A stretch of DNA of 64,000 nt from assembly GCA_016703325.1 (NCBI GenBank), contig JADJCH010000062.1, positions 186,001-250,000 on the forward strand. The letters run 5' to 3'. This DNA is from Burkholderiales bacterium. Lineage in GTDB: Bacteria; Pseudomonadota; Gammaproteobacteria; Burkholderiales; Burkholderiaceae_C. The position numbers and the translations under genes were made by a program. Under the pieces are notes generated by a model that was not told where the DNA came from, did not search any database, and saw nothing but the letters and a program-made list of their open reading frames with translations. Positions 1 to 8,443 of this stretch are shown here, piece by piece; position 1 is the stretch's first letter; every line of letters begins with the position of its first letter.

Positions 1-1096
1 GGCGATCGAGCAGCTTGAAGCAGCCCCAGGCCAGCGGGAAGGCGAAGGCAAAGGCCACTGCGGCGCCCAGCGCCTGCACGGTCACGCGCTGCAGGTTGAA
101 CCAGTCGCCCTGGTAGAACATGCCGGCCGCCAGCAGGCCCCAGACACCGCCGATGCCGTGCACGGCGATGGCATCCACCGCATCGTCGATGCGACGGCTG
201 CGGATCCACTCCGCTCCCCAGGTACACAGCGCCCCACCGACGCTGCCGGCGATCAACGCAGCCGCCGGGTTCATCGTGCCGGCACCGCCGGTGATCGATA
301 CCAGGCCACACAGGCTGCCGTTGATGGACGCCGACAGCAGGATCGGCCGGCCGGTGAATCGCATGAAGGCCAGCGCGCCCAGGCCGCCGGCGCAGGCGCC
401 CAGGTAGGTGTTGATCAGGACCGTGCCCAGGTTGGCACTGTCCAGGCCGCTGATGCTGCCCCCGTTGAATCCGAACCAGCCCATCCACAGAATGAAGCCA
501 CCCAGCGCCACCATCGGCAGGTTGTGGCCGGGGATGTCACGTACCTCCCCCTGCCGGCCGAAGCGGCCCAACCGCGGCCCGAGCACCAGCACCCCCGCCA
601 GGGCAGACCAGGCGCCGATGGAATGCACCGCACCATCCCCGGCGAAGTCGATGAAGCCCAGTTGCTTCAGCCAGCCCTGCGGGTTCCAGGCCCAGTGGGC
701 GTACAGCGGGTAGATCAGCAGCGACATCAGACAGGCAAAGGCCAGGTAGGCGCCGTAGCGCATGCGCTCGGCCACCGCACCCGAGACGATCGACACCGCG
801 GTGGTGGCAAACATCATCTGGTACAGCAGCGCGATCGCTGCGACCGGTGGTGCATCCAGTGGCGCGAACTGCGCGATGCCGATCCAGCCACCGAGGCTGG
901 GGCCAAAGGCCAGCCCCCAGCCTGCGACCCAGAAGATCACGCCGATGAAGCAGGTGCCCAGGTACACCTTCATGATCACGTTGATCGAGTTCTTGGCCCT
1001 CGACAGCCCCCCCTCGACCAGCGCAAAGCCGGCTTGCATGAAGAACACCAGGGCACAGCACACGGCCACCCAGGCCAGGTTGATCAGGTCGGTCAT
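1..1096 (-). CDS. amt: Ammonium transporter Amt (C-terminus runs off the window)
   Basis: Translated from the ATG at 1096 down to base 1, the reading frame stays open and gives an Amt/Mep/Rh ammonium channel, an inner-membrane protein that conducts NH4+/NH3. The N-terminus starts MTDLINLAWVAVCCALVFF. Family landmarks follow: FMQAGFALVEGG early, then GDGAVHSIGAWSAL, then NGGSISGLDSANLGTVLINT, and later DDAVDAIAVHGIGGVWG, which carries the second conserved pore histidine. About 365 residues are visible; roughly 40 C-terminal residues lie outside the window. No glnK lies immediately upstream. A sigma-54-like site stands about 240 bases upstream. Family assignment is firm; substrate is taken from the family. 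Confidence 0.93.
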   Translation of the reverse strand, partial: MTDLINLAWVAVCCALVFFMQAGFALVEGGLSRAKNSINVIMKVYLGTCFIGVIFWVAGWGLAFGPSLGGWIGIAQFAPLDAPPVAAIALLYQMMFATTAVSIVSGAVAERMRYGAYLAFACLMSLLIYPLYAHWAWNPQGWLKQLGFIDFAGDGAVHSIGAWSALAGVLVLGPRLGRFGRQGEVRDIPGHNLPMVALGGFILWMGWFGFNGGSISGLDSANLGTVLINTYLGACAGGLGALAFMRFTGRPILLSASINGSLCGLVSITGGAGTMNPAAALIAGSVGGALCTWGAEWIRSRRIDDAVDAIAVHGIGGVWGLLAAGMFYQGDWFNLQRVTVQALGAAVAFAFAFPLAWGCFKLLDR

Positions 1097-1336
1097 CGGA
1101 ACCACACAAAGGGGTGAGAAATTGGTGCGGGAACGCACCGGATAGGCGCACGTCTGACGCACCGCTTTGGAGCTGCCTCAGGTCGGGCCGCGTCTGCCTG
1201 CCGCCCAAGCAAGTTAGGCAGCACCCCAGGTTGCGTCAACGCAAGTTCCGGCAACCCACCCCCCTGAACGAAGGGCAAAATCCAGGCTCCGTGCCGAATT
1301 CACCCCTGCGGCACCCCCAGACCGCCATGCTCGCAC

Positions 1337-1352
1337 TGCAAGGACAGCACCA
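1337..1352 (-). promoter_or_regulatory. Candidate sigma-54 promoter for amt
   Basis: On the minus strand the sequence TGGTGCTGTCCTTGCA has GG and GC doublets separated by 10 bases, the spacing of the -24/-12 elements recognised by RpoN. It lies upstream of amt in the correct orientation, implying a leader of about 230 bases. Nitrogen-regulated amt genes are often RpoN/NtrC dependent. The -24 element deviates from TGGCAC and I found no convincing NtrC site. The intergenic stretch 1097-1390 holds no gene that I can see. Confidence 0.4.
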
Positions 1353-1390
1353 CCTCGGCGCATGCGTCCGCACCAATATGGGAAGTGCCA

Positions 1391-2383
1391 TCAGCCAACG
1401 CCCCGCAACGTGAATTCGACGGTGGGGTAGCGCAGCCGCAGCCGCAGCTCCTGCTCCAGGCGCCGAGACACCAGCCGGCGCGACTCGGAAAGGAAGCTCA
1501 ACTGCACCGGCGACAGGACCTGCACCGCCTCCTCCCAGGTGAGCCGCGGCGGCAACGGCAAACCACTGAGCCGGGCCACCTGCTCGAAATGGTCGCCCAT
1601 GCGCGAATCACTGTGGTCGCAGACGTGCAGCACCCGCTGCGGTCGGCCGCGCAGCAGTGCCAGGCGACAGGCTCGTGCCAAGTCGTCGGCATGGATGTGG
1701 TTGGTGTAAGGATCGGCCTCGCCGGCCAGCACCGGGCTGCCGCGGCGCAGCCTCTCCCGCGGGTCACCGCCCGGCCGATCCAATGCGTAGATGCCGGGGA
1801 TGCGCAGCAAAGTCACGCTCGTGGGTTGCACCGCCTGGCGGGCCAACGCCCATCGCCGCAGTGCCCGCTCCGCATCCACGCGGCGGTGAGCCCGGTCCGT
1901 GTCCGGTGCGACCGGGCGCGTTTCGTCAAAACGGGCACCTGCCGCATTGCCGTACACACCGGTGGTGCTGCCGTAGACCAGACGAGAGACGGCCTTGGAG
2001 CGGCCCAGTGACCGCAGCAAGGCTCGGGTGCGGGGATCGTCGCGGCCGGCAAGGGGCGGCGGCGCAAGATGAAGGACCCGCGACGCCAGCGCCGCCAGAC
2101 GACGCAGGCTGGCAGGGTCATCCAGGTCACCCTGCAACGGCAGCACCCCCAGCCTGCGCAAAGCGGCGGCGGAGTCGGCCTGGGACGTCAGGGCCCGCAC
2201 CCGCCACTGGCCACGCAGCTCGCGCAGCACCCGCTGCCCCACATCCCCACAGCCGACGATCAGCAGCCGGGGCTGCCGCAGCGGCCGGGTGCAGCGGGAG
2301 GAGGAAGAGCGGGAAGTGCGCCGGGCACAATCCGGGTTTCGCTTGCCGCGAAGTGTGTTCCGACGACCCAAGGAAGGGATCAT
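1391..2383 (-). CDS. NAD(P)-dependent epimerase/dehydratase-like protein (extended SDR)
   Basis: About 330 residues. After a poorly conserved basic N-terminus comes a Rossmann nucleotide-binding motif (LLIVGCGDVGQRVL), then a Ser-Thr active-site stretch with YGSTTGVYG, RIPGIYALDR and YTNHIHADDLARAC, all typical of YeeZ-like/extended SDR proteins that act on nucleotide sugars or related substrates. No substrate can be assigned. The start is uncertain: the only upstream ATG, at 2383, shares bases with the ATG of the divergent reductase at 2382, and the conserved domain begins about 45 residues later. A non-ATG start further in is possible. Confidence 0.75.
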   Translation of the reverse strand: MIPSLGRRNTLRGKRNPDCARRTSRSSSSRCTRPLRQPRLLIVGCGDVGQRVLRELRGQWRVRALTSQADSAAALRRLGVLPLQGDLDDPASLRRLAALASRVLHLAPPPLAGRDDPRTRALLRSLGRSKAVSRLVYGSTTGVYGNAAGARFDETRPVAPDTDRAHRRVDAERALRRWALARQAVQPTSVTLLRIPGIYALDRPGGDPRERLRRGSPVLAGEADPYTNHIHADDLARACRLALLRGRPQRVLHVCDHSDSRMGDHFEQVARLSGLPLPPRLTWEEAVQVLSPVQLSFLSESRRLVSRRLEQELRLRLRYPTVEFTLRGVG

Positions 2384-3419
2384 GACGTTCTCCGTGAAGG
2401 TGCAGCCCGCAGGCCGGCTGTTCCAGGTCCAGCGCGACGAAACCCTGCTGGCCGCTGCCATCCGCCAGGGTCTGGGCCTGCCCTATGGCTGCAAGGACGG
2501 CGCCTGCGGCTCCTGCAAGAGCCGGCTGCTGGAAGGCCGTGTCATCCACGGCGCCCACCAGCTCAAGGCCCTCAGCGCCGAGGAAGAGGCGCAAGGTTAC
2601 CTGCTCACCTGCTGCGCCACACCGCAGACGGACTGCAGCATCGAATCCCGCCAGGTCACCGCACTGGGGCAGTACCCGATCGTCAAGATGCCGATGCGGG
2701 TGAACCGCATCGACCGTGCAGCCCCGGACGTGGCGGTGCTGACCCTGCAGCTGCCGGCCAACCAGTCCTTTCAGTACCACGCCGGCCAGTACATCGAGAT
2801 CCTTTTGCGCGACGGCAGCCGGCGCAGCTATTCGATGGCGACCGCGCCCAGCCGGGCGCAAGGCCGTATGGAACTGCACATCCGCCACATGCCTGGCGGC
2901 CTGTTCACCGACCATGTGTTCTCGGCCATGAAGGACAAGGAGATCCTGCGCGCCGAAGGCCCCTACGGCAGCTTCTTCCTGCGCGAGGAGAGCCCGCTGC
3001 CGATCGTGCTGCTGGCTTCGGGCACCGGCTTTGCGCCGATCAAGGCCCTGCTGGAACACATGGCCGACCGCGGCATCTCCCGACCGACCCGCCTGTACTG
3101 GGGCTGCCGCAGCCGCGCGGACCTCTACCGGCACGACTGGGCGATGGAAGCTGCGGCACGGTGGCCCTGGCTGACCTACATCCCGGTGCTGTCGGACGCC
3201 CGGTCTGACGACGGCTGGACAGGCCGCGCGGGACTGGTCCATCAGGCCGTGATGGCGGACCTGCCGGACCTGTCCGGCCACGAGGTCTACGCCTGCGGCG
3301 TGCCGGTGATGGTTGAAAGTGCCCGACGGGACCTTGTTCAGCGCTGCGGCCTGTCGCCGGAGAACTTCCATGCCGACGCATTCACGAGCGCAGCCGACCG
3401 CAGTCCGGCGACGCCCTGA
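2382..3419 (+). CDS. CDP-6-deoxy-delta-3,4-glucoseen reductase-like flavin/2Fe-2S reductase
   Basis: 345 residues with three domains in order. The N-terminal plant-type ferredoxin domain has its cluster cysteines at about 37, 42, 45 and 77 (motif GCKDGACGSC and later TCC). A flavin-binding barrel follows, with RRSYSMATAP. An NAD-binding domain then has LLASGTGFAPIKALLE and a C-terminal YACGVPVMV. This is the layout of AscD/RfbI-type reductases and of phenol hydroxylase or methane monooxygenase reductase components: electrons pass from NAD(P)H through FAD to 2Fe-2S and then to a partner oxygenase or dehydratase. No partner lies next to it, so the substrate is open. The gene is divergent from the epimerase and ends at a strong bidirectional terminator. 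Confidence 0.85.
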   Translation: MTFSVKVQPAGRLFQVQRDETLLAAAIRQGLGLPYGCKDGACGSCKSRLLEGRVIHGAHQLKALSAEEEAQGYLLTCCATPQTDCSIESRQVTALGQYPIVKMPMRVNRIDRAAPDVAVLTLQLPANQSFQYHAGQYIEILLRDGSRRSYSMATAPSRAQGRMELHIRHMPGGLFTDHVFSAMKDKEILRAEGPYGSFFLREESPLPIVLLASGTGFAPIKALLEHMADRGISRPTRLYWGCRSRADLYRHDWAMEAAARWPWLTYIPVLSDARSDDGWTGRAGLVHQAVMADLPDLSGHEVYACGVPVMVESARRDLVQRCGLSPENFHADAFTSAADRSPATP

Positions 3420-3453
3420 CCCCGCTTGGCGCCAGAAACCCCTGGCGCCCATG

Positions 3454-3480
3454 AAAAAGGCCCGCAGAGCGGGCCTTTTT
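3454..3480. terminator. Bidirectional Rho-independent terminator
   Basis: AAAAAGGCCCGC, a short loop, then GCGGGCCTTTTT: a perfect stem with A-run before and T-run after. It lies between the convergent reductase (plus) and rpsT (minus), so it can serve both. Confidence 0.93.
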
Positions 3481-3502
3481 CCTCTACCACCCGGAAGGGC
3501 AA

Positions 3503-3808
3503 TCAGGCCGCCACAGCGGCGAGCGCCTTGACCTTGGCAGACAGGCGGCTCTTCAGGCGAGCGGCCTTGTTCTTGTGGAAGATGCCCTTGTCGGCGATCG
3601 AATCGATCACGCGCTGGGCCGCCTTGAAGGTGTCACCGGCCTTGGCCTTGTCGCCGGTGGCGACAGCCTTCAGCACGCCCTTGACAGCGGTGCGGAATTT
3701 GGAGCGCAGCGCGGTGTTGGCCGCGTTGAGCTTGACGTCCTGACGAGCACGCTTGCGGCCGGAGGCAATGCGTACGGTCTTCTTCTTGGCTTTGGAAGCG
3801 GTGGCCAT
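3503..3808 (-). CDS. rpsT: 30S ribosomal protein S20
   Basis: 101 residues, highly basic, starting MATASKAKKKTVRIASGRKR and ending in the alanine/lysine-rich helix typical of S20. It binds 16S rRNA in the 30S body and is needed for assembly. The ATG at 3808 gives the family's usual length. A consensus-like promoter sits just upstream on the same strand and a shared terminator just downstream, so it is a one-gene unit. Confidence 0.97.
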   Translation of the reverse strand: MATASKAKKKTVRIASGRKRARQDVKLNAANTALRSKFRTAVKGVLKAVATGDKAKAGDTFKAAQRVIDSIADKGIFHKNKAARLKSRLSAKVKALAAVAA

Positions 3809-3839
3809 AGGTAGTCGTGATCCGGGTGGAAAGCCAAAA

Positions 3840-3867
3840 AGTATAGCACGGTCACGGGATCTGTCAC
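3840..3867 (-). promoter_or_regulatory. Promoter of rpsT
   Basis: Read on the minus strand: -35 GTGACA (3867-3862), 16-base spacer, -10 TATACT (3845-3840). Each box differs from consensus at one position, and the predicted start lies about 25 bases before the rpsT ATG. This placement suits a strongly expressed ribosomal gene. Confidence 0.7.
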
Positions 3868-3966
3868 CCACCCCTGGAGCCCCGTGCACCCCAGGCCCCG
3901 ATAATGCTCCGCTTGATTCTTCGATGGAGCCCTGTTCGGGCTGCCCAGCGCAGCCGATCGATCCGC

Positions 3967-5529
3967 ATGAACCTGCTGCGCGCCGCCTCCGTAGTCTCCC
4001 TGCTGACCCTCGCATCGCGCATCACCGGGCTGGTGCGCGAGCAGCTCATTGCCGCCGCCTTTGGCGCCACGGCGCTGAGCGATGCCTACCAGGTGGCCTT
4101 CCGCATCCCCAACCTGCTGCGCCGGCTGTTTGCGGAAGGGGCCTTCTCGCAGGCCTTTGTTCCCATCCTGGCCGCCTCCCGCGCCAAGGACGGCGATGAG
4201 GCCACGCACACACTGATCGATGCCGTGGCCACCGTGCTGCTCTGGGCCCTGCTGCTCACCTGCCTGGTCGGCGTGCTGGGCGCCCCCTGGCTGGTCTGGC
4301 TGATGGCCGCGGGCTTCGGCCCGGAGGCGCACGACGCCGCGGTGGTGATGACCCGCTGGATGTTCCCCTACATCGGCTGCATGTCGCTGGTGGCTCTGTC
4401 GGCCGGCATCCTCAACACCTGGAAGCGTTTTGCCGTACCCGCCGCCACGCCGGTGCTGCTCAACCTCAGCGTGATCGCCGCAGCCATTGCCCTGGCGCCG
4501 CAGATGCCCGCCCTGGGCTGGCCGCCGATCTACGCCCTGGCCATCGGCGTGATGGGCGGCGGCGTGCTCCAGCTGGCCCTACAGATTCCAGCGCTCAGCC
4601 GTGCCGGCGTGTTGCCCCGTCCGTCGGTGGGTCCGGCCGCACTGCGGCGGGCCTGGGCCCATGAGGGGGTTCGCCGCATCCTCAAGCAGATGGCTCCGGC
4701 CCTGCTCGGGGTTTCGGTGGCGCAGTTGTCCCTGCTGATCAACACCCAGATCGCGTCACACCTCACCGCAGGCTCGGTGTCCTGGCTGACCTACGCCGAC
4801 CGCTTGATGGAGTTCCCCACCGCCCTGCTCGGCGTGGCGCTGGGTGTGGTACTGACGCCGCAACTTTCGGCGGCCCAGGCCCGTGGTGACCAGCAGAACT
4901 ATTCCGACCTGCTCGACTGGGGCCTGCGCCTGGTGCTGCTGCTGGCCGCACCCTGTGCCGTGGCGCTGCTGGTCTTTCCGCAGCCACTGGTGGCCGTGCT
5001 CTACCACTACGGGCGCATCGGCAGCCAGGATGTCGCGCAGACCGTGACGGCGCTGATGGGGTACGGCGTCGGCCTGCTGGGGCTGGTGTCGGTGAAGGTC
5101 CTGGCTCCGGGCTTCTACGCCCGCCAGGACATCCGCACCCCGGTAAAGATCTCCATCACGGTGCTGGTGCTGACCCAGCTGCTGAACCTGGTCTTCGTAC
5201 CCTGGCTGGCACACGCCGGATTGGCGCTGTCGATCGGGGTGGCCGCCTGCGTCAATGCGCTGTGGCTGCTCATCGGCTTGCGCCGTCGCGGCAGTTACCA
5301 ACCCTCTGCCGGCTGGGTGCCTTTCCTGCTGCGGGTGTCCCTGGCCTGTGCAGTGATGGGAGCGGCTCTGGCCTGGGCTGCGCAGTCGATCGACTGGATC
5401 GGGCTGCGCGAGACGCCGGGCCTGCGGGTGGCGCTGCTGGCCGCTGCCCTGGCCACCGCGGCGAGCCTGTACTTCGGCTGCCTGCTGGGCACCGGGCTGC
5501 GCCTGCGGCAGTTCCTGCGCAAGGGGTGA
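3967..5529 (+). CDS. murJ: Lipid II flippase MurJ
   Basis: 520 residues, almost entirely hydrophobic helices, belonging to the MOP/MVF flippase family. It moves lipid II across the inner membrane for peptidoglycan synthesis. Starting at the ATG at 3967 gives the classic N-terminus MNLLRAASVVSLLTLASRIT with the GLVREQLIAAAFG motif and RRLFAEGAFSQAFVP. Length agrees with the family (about 510-530). Divergent from rpsT. Confidence 0.96.
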   Translation: MNLLRAASVVSLLTLASRITGLVREQLIAAAFGATALSDAYQVAFRIPNLLRRLFAEGAFSQAFVPILAASRAKDGDEATHTLIDAVATVLLWALLLTCLVGVLGAPWLVWLMAAGFGPEAHDAAVVMTRWMFPYIGCMSLVALSAGILNTWKRFAVPAATPVLLNLSVIAAAIALAPQMPALGWPPIYALAIGVMGGGVLQLALQIPALSRAGVLPRPSVGPAALRRAWAHEGVRRILKQMAPALLGVSVAQLSLLINTQIASHLTAGSVSWLTYADRLMEFPTALLGVALGVVLTPQLSAAQARGDQQNYSDLLDWGLRLVLLLAAPCAVALLVFPQPLVAVLYHYGRIGSQDVAQTVTALMGYGVGLLGLVSVKVLAPGFYARQDIRTPVKISITVLVLTQLLNLVFVPWLAHAGLALSIGVAACVNALWLLIGLRRRGSYQPSAGWVPFLLRVSLACAVMGAALAWAAQSIDWIGLRETPGLRVALLAAALATAASLYFGCLLGTGLRLRQFLRKG

Positions 5530-5615
5530 AACCAGCCACGTTGGACACCCTGCGAGCCGACAGGTCGCCAAGGCGAACACCTGCCGCCGAAAAGACCTGC
5601 CGATACACTGACGCC

Positions 5616-6488
5616 ATGGATTGGAGTGTGCCCACCCCGCTGGACTACTTTGCCGCCCTGGTGGCCCAGGACGATGGCTTCGCCCTGACCGAGGCGGCCG
5701 TGGCCGTGGGGCAGATTGAACATCCTGGCCTGGACACCCAGTCCGTGCTGGCCGATCTGGATCGGCTGGCAGCCAGCCTGCGCTCGCGCCTGCCGCCCGA
5801 CGCCGCCGAGCTGCAGCGGTTGCGTCTGCTCAACCGCTACTTTTTCCACGAGCTGGGTTTTGCCGGCAACGTCAACGATTTCTACAGCAGCGACAACAGC
5901 CGCATCGACCGGGTGCTGCACACGCGCCGCGGCATTCCGATCACGCTGGCCGTCGTTTTCCTGGAGCTGGCCGAACAGATCGGCCTGAAGGCAAAGGGCC
6001 TTTCTTTTCCCGGTCACTTCCTGATCCTGTTGAAGCTGCCCCTGGGCGATGCGGTCCTGGACCCGCTGACGGGGCAGTCGCTCTCCCGGGGAGAACTGGA
6101 GGAACGGCTGGAACCCTACCTGGAGCGCGACGAGGCCGGCGCCCTGGAAGCGGCCCATCTGCAGGGAGATCCGCTGGCACCCTTCCTGCGGCCGGCCAGT
6201 GGCCGCGAGATCGTCGCGCGGATGCTTCGCAACCTGGTCTCGATCTATCGGGACGACGCCGCGCTGCCCCATCTGCTGCAGGTCCAGCAAAGGCTGGTGC
6301 TGCTGCAACCCACCGAGTGGGATTGGCGGCGCGACCGTGGCGACACCCTGGCCCGGCTGGGCCAGACCGACGCCGCCATCGAGGACCTGTGCGCCTACCT
6401 GCGACACGAGCCCCACGCCCGCGACCGGCGCCAGGTCACGGCCCGCATCGACGCCCTGCGCGAAGCCGGACCACCACGCTGGCACTGA
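5616..6488 (+). CDS. SirB1-family transglutaminase-like/TPR protein
   Basis: 290 residues. The N-terminal two thirds is a SirB1 (transglutaminase-like) domain with NRYFFHELGFAGN, the conserved stretch RRGIPITLAVVFLELA and GLSFPGHFLI. A short TPR-like tail follows (DTLARLGQTDAAIEDLCAYL). Members are cytosolic, conserved in beta- and gammaproteobacteria and of uncertain activity; a peptidase-fold role is inferred from the fold only. Start is the ATG at 5616, 86 bases after murJ. Confidence 0.85.
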   Translation: MDWSVPTPLDYFAALVAQDDGFALTEAAVAVGQIEHPGLDTQSVLADLDRLAASLRSRLPPDAAELQRLRLLNRYFFHELGFAGNVNDFYSSDNSRIDRVLHTRRGIPITLAVVFLELAEQIGLKAKGLSFPGHFLILLKLPLGDAVLDPLTGQSLSRGELEERLEPYLERDEAGALEAAHLQGDPLAPFLRPASGREIVARMLRNLVSIYRDDAALPHLLQVQQRLVLLQPTEWDWRRDRGDTLARLGQTDAAIEDLCAYLRHEPHARDRRQVTARIDALREAGPPRWH

Positions 6489-6661
6489 TCCGGCGGTCGG
6501 CGCGGACGCTGCGCTGCGGCATTTCCTAGAATCCACTGCGTGGCCTTGCCCGGTGGGTGAGCCACAGCGGGTCCGCACGACCCCCAAAAGCCCTCGACGC
6601 AACACGATCACTTGTCCCTCAACCCGTCCCCCTTCGTCCCGTTGACCGTGGACCGCACGGC

Positions 6662-7729
6662 ATGATCCTCACCGCCCCCCAACGCATGGGACTGGCGTGG
6701 CTGATGCTGGCCGGGCTGGCCGCGGCACTGCTGTGGTGGCTGGGCCCGGTGCTCACCCCCTTCCTGGTGGCTGGAGGCCTGGCCTACCTGCTGCACCCGG
6801 CCGTCCAGCGCCTGTCGCGGCCGGCCGGGATGCTGCCGCGGCTGCTGGCGGTGGCGCTGGTGGAGCTGGCCGCGCTGGCGCTGGCGCTGGGGGTGCTGCT
6901 GCTGATCGTGCCCATCCTGTCGAAGGAATTGCCGCAGTTGCGCGATCAGATCCCGGTGCTGGCTGCGCGCGTCAACGAGCAGTTGCTGCCTTGGTTGAAT
7001 CAGCTCGGCATTCCGGTGCGGCTGGACATCGCCGGCATCAAGGCCTTTGCCATCAAGCACCTGGGCGCCAACCTGGACGACTGGCTGGCCACCGCGCTCA
7101 GCTCGGCACGCATCGGCGGCAACGTGCTGCTGACGCTTTTGGGCAACGCGGTGCTCGTTCCCGTGGTGCTGTTCTACCTGTTGGCGGACTGGCCACAACT
7201 TCTGGGCCGTGCCAGGGGCCTGATCCCGCCAAGGCTGCGGCCGGCCAGCGAGGCGCTGCTGCAGGAGTGCGACGACATGCTCGGTCACTACCTGCGCGGC
7301 CAGCTCATGGTGATGGGCGCGCTGGCGCTGTACTACACCCTGGCGCTGGCGCTGGCCGGCTTCGAGCTCGCTGTGCCGGTGGGCGTGTTCACCGGGCTGG
7401 CGATCTTTGTGCCCTACCTGGGTTTCGGCCTCGGTGCCGCCCTGGCGCTGCTGGCCGGCGTGCTGCAGTTCAGCAGCTGGTACGGGGTCGGTGCGGTGCT
7501 GCTGATCTACGGCGTCGGCCAGGTGGCCGAGAGCTTTTTCCTGACGCCTCGGCTGGTGGGCGAGCGCATCGGCCTGCACCCGATTGCGGTGATCTTCGTG
7601 CTGCTGGCCTTCGGGCACCTGTTCGGCTTCGTCGGGGTGCTGCTGGCGCTGCCGCTGGGCGCGCTGTCGCTGGTGATGCTGCGGCGCTTGCGAACGGCCT
7701 ACCTGGCCAGCCCCCTTTTCGGCCCCTGA
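6662..7729 (+). CDS. AI-2E family (PerM/UPF0118) transporter
   Basis: 355 residues with about seven to eight hydrophobic segments and a large soluble loop in the middle, as in AI-2E transporter proteins (TqsA/PerM). These inner-membrane proteins export small molecules in some bacteria and act as Na+/H+ antiporters in others, so the substrate is not predictable. Landmarks: GGLAYLLHPAVQRLSRP, GHYLRGQLMVMGALALYY, FVPYLGFGLGA and the C-terminal VGERIGLHPIAVIFVLLAFG. Start at the ATG 6662. In related genomes this gene neighbours hda, as here. Confidence 0.88.
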   Translation: MILTAPQRMGLAWLMLAGLAAALLWWLGPVLTPFLVAGGLAYLLHPAVQRLSRPAGMLPRLLAVALVELAALALALGVLLLIVPILSKELPQLRDQIPVLAARVNEQLLPWLNQLGIPVRLDIAGIKAFAIKHLGANLDDWLATALSSARIGGNVLLTLLGNAVLVPVVLFYLLADWPQLLGRARGLIPPRLRPASEALLQECDDMLGHYLRGQLMVMGALALYYTLALALAGFELAVPVGVFTGLAIFVPYLGFGLGAALALLAGVLQFSSWYGVGAVLLIYGVGQVAESFFLTPRLVGERIGLHPIAVIFVLLAFGHLFGFVGVLLALPLGALSLVMLRRLRTAYLASPLFGP

Positions 7730-7768
7730 CCCCATCTGGAGATGCACCCCAACCCGGACACCGCCCCG

Positions 7769-8443
7769 ATGCGTCAGGTTCCCCTGGCGCTCGGCCCTGA
7801 GCCGTCCTGGCGGCTGGACAGCTTTGTGCCCGGACCGGGCAACCCCTGGCCTCAGCTGCGCGATGCGCTCCAACATCCCAGTGCCGCGGCGCCTCTGTAC
7901 CTTTGGGGCCCTCCCGGCAGCGGCAAATCCCACCTGTTGCGCGCCGCTGCGGCGCTGCGGCAGGCCGAGGGTGAACGGGTGATCGCCGTCGACGCGGGCA
8001 GCCCGCTGCCCTGGGAGTTCGACGAAACCACCCAGCTGCTGGTGCTCGACGACTGCGACCGCTACAGCCCGGCGATGCAACAGGCCGCCTTCAGCCTGTT
8101 CGTTCAGGCCACCGGGGCCGGGGTGCCCGTGCTGGCTGCAGGCCGCCTGCCGCCGGTGGACCTGCCCCTGCGAGACGATCTGCGTTCGCGCCTCGGATGG
8201 GGTCTGGTCTACCAGCTGGAGCCCCCCAGCGAAGCCCAGGTGCGCGCGCTGCTGCGCCGTGAAGGCGACCGCCGCGGCGTCCTGCTCAACGACGAGGTGC
8301 TGGACTACCTGCTCAAGCGCTGCGCCCGCGACCTCAGCCACCTGATGGGGCTGCTGGAGCGGCTGGACCACCAGGCACTCGTTGTTCAACGTGCCGTGAC
8401 CCTGCCGCTGGTGCGGCAGGTGCTGGCGGAAATGGAGGCCTGA
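7769..8443 (+). CDS. hda: DnaA-homologous regulatory inactivator Hda
   Basis: 224 residues, the AAA+ core of DnaA without the DNA-binding domain. Walker A is LWGPPGSGKSHLLRA, Walker B is LLVLDDCDRY, and the sensor region includes RDDLRSRLGWGLVYQL. Hda with the beta clamp stimulates ATP hydrolysis on DnaA and so restrains re-initiation. I chose the ATG at 7769 (MRQVPLALGP), which matches the short clamp-binding N-terminus of relatives; the in-frame ATG at 7742 would add nine residues and has a closer GGAG. Its stop overlaps the next start (TGATG). Confidence 0.9.
   Translation: MRQVPLALGPEPSWRLDSFVPGPGNPWPQLRDALQHPSAAAPLYLWGPPGSGKSHLLRAAAALRQAEGERVIAVDAGSPLPWEFDETTQLLVLDDCDRYSPAMQQAAFSLFVQATGAGVPVLAAGRLPPVDLPLRDDLRSRLGWGLVYQLEPPSEAQVRALLRREGDRRGVLLNDEVLDYLLKRCARDLSHLMGLLERLDHQALVVQRAVTLPLVRQVLAEMEA

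Noticed and set aside
158..1208. Long open frames on both strands over the amt region
   Set aside because: They are shadows of the partial amt gene; their translations are rich in Arg/Pro/His and match no family.
1370..1388. NtrC site upstream of the amt promoter
   Set aside because: GCAC and GTGC are present but 11 bases apart, not the spacing of an NtrC site.
6608..8389. 593-codon minus-strand frame over the AI-2E and hda genes
   Set aside because: Gln/His-rich shadow of two well-recognised plus-strand genes.
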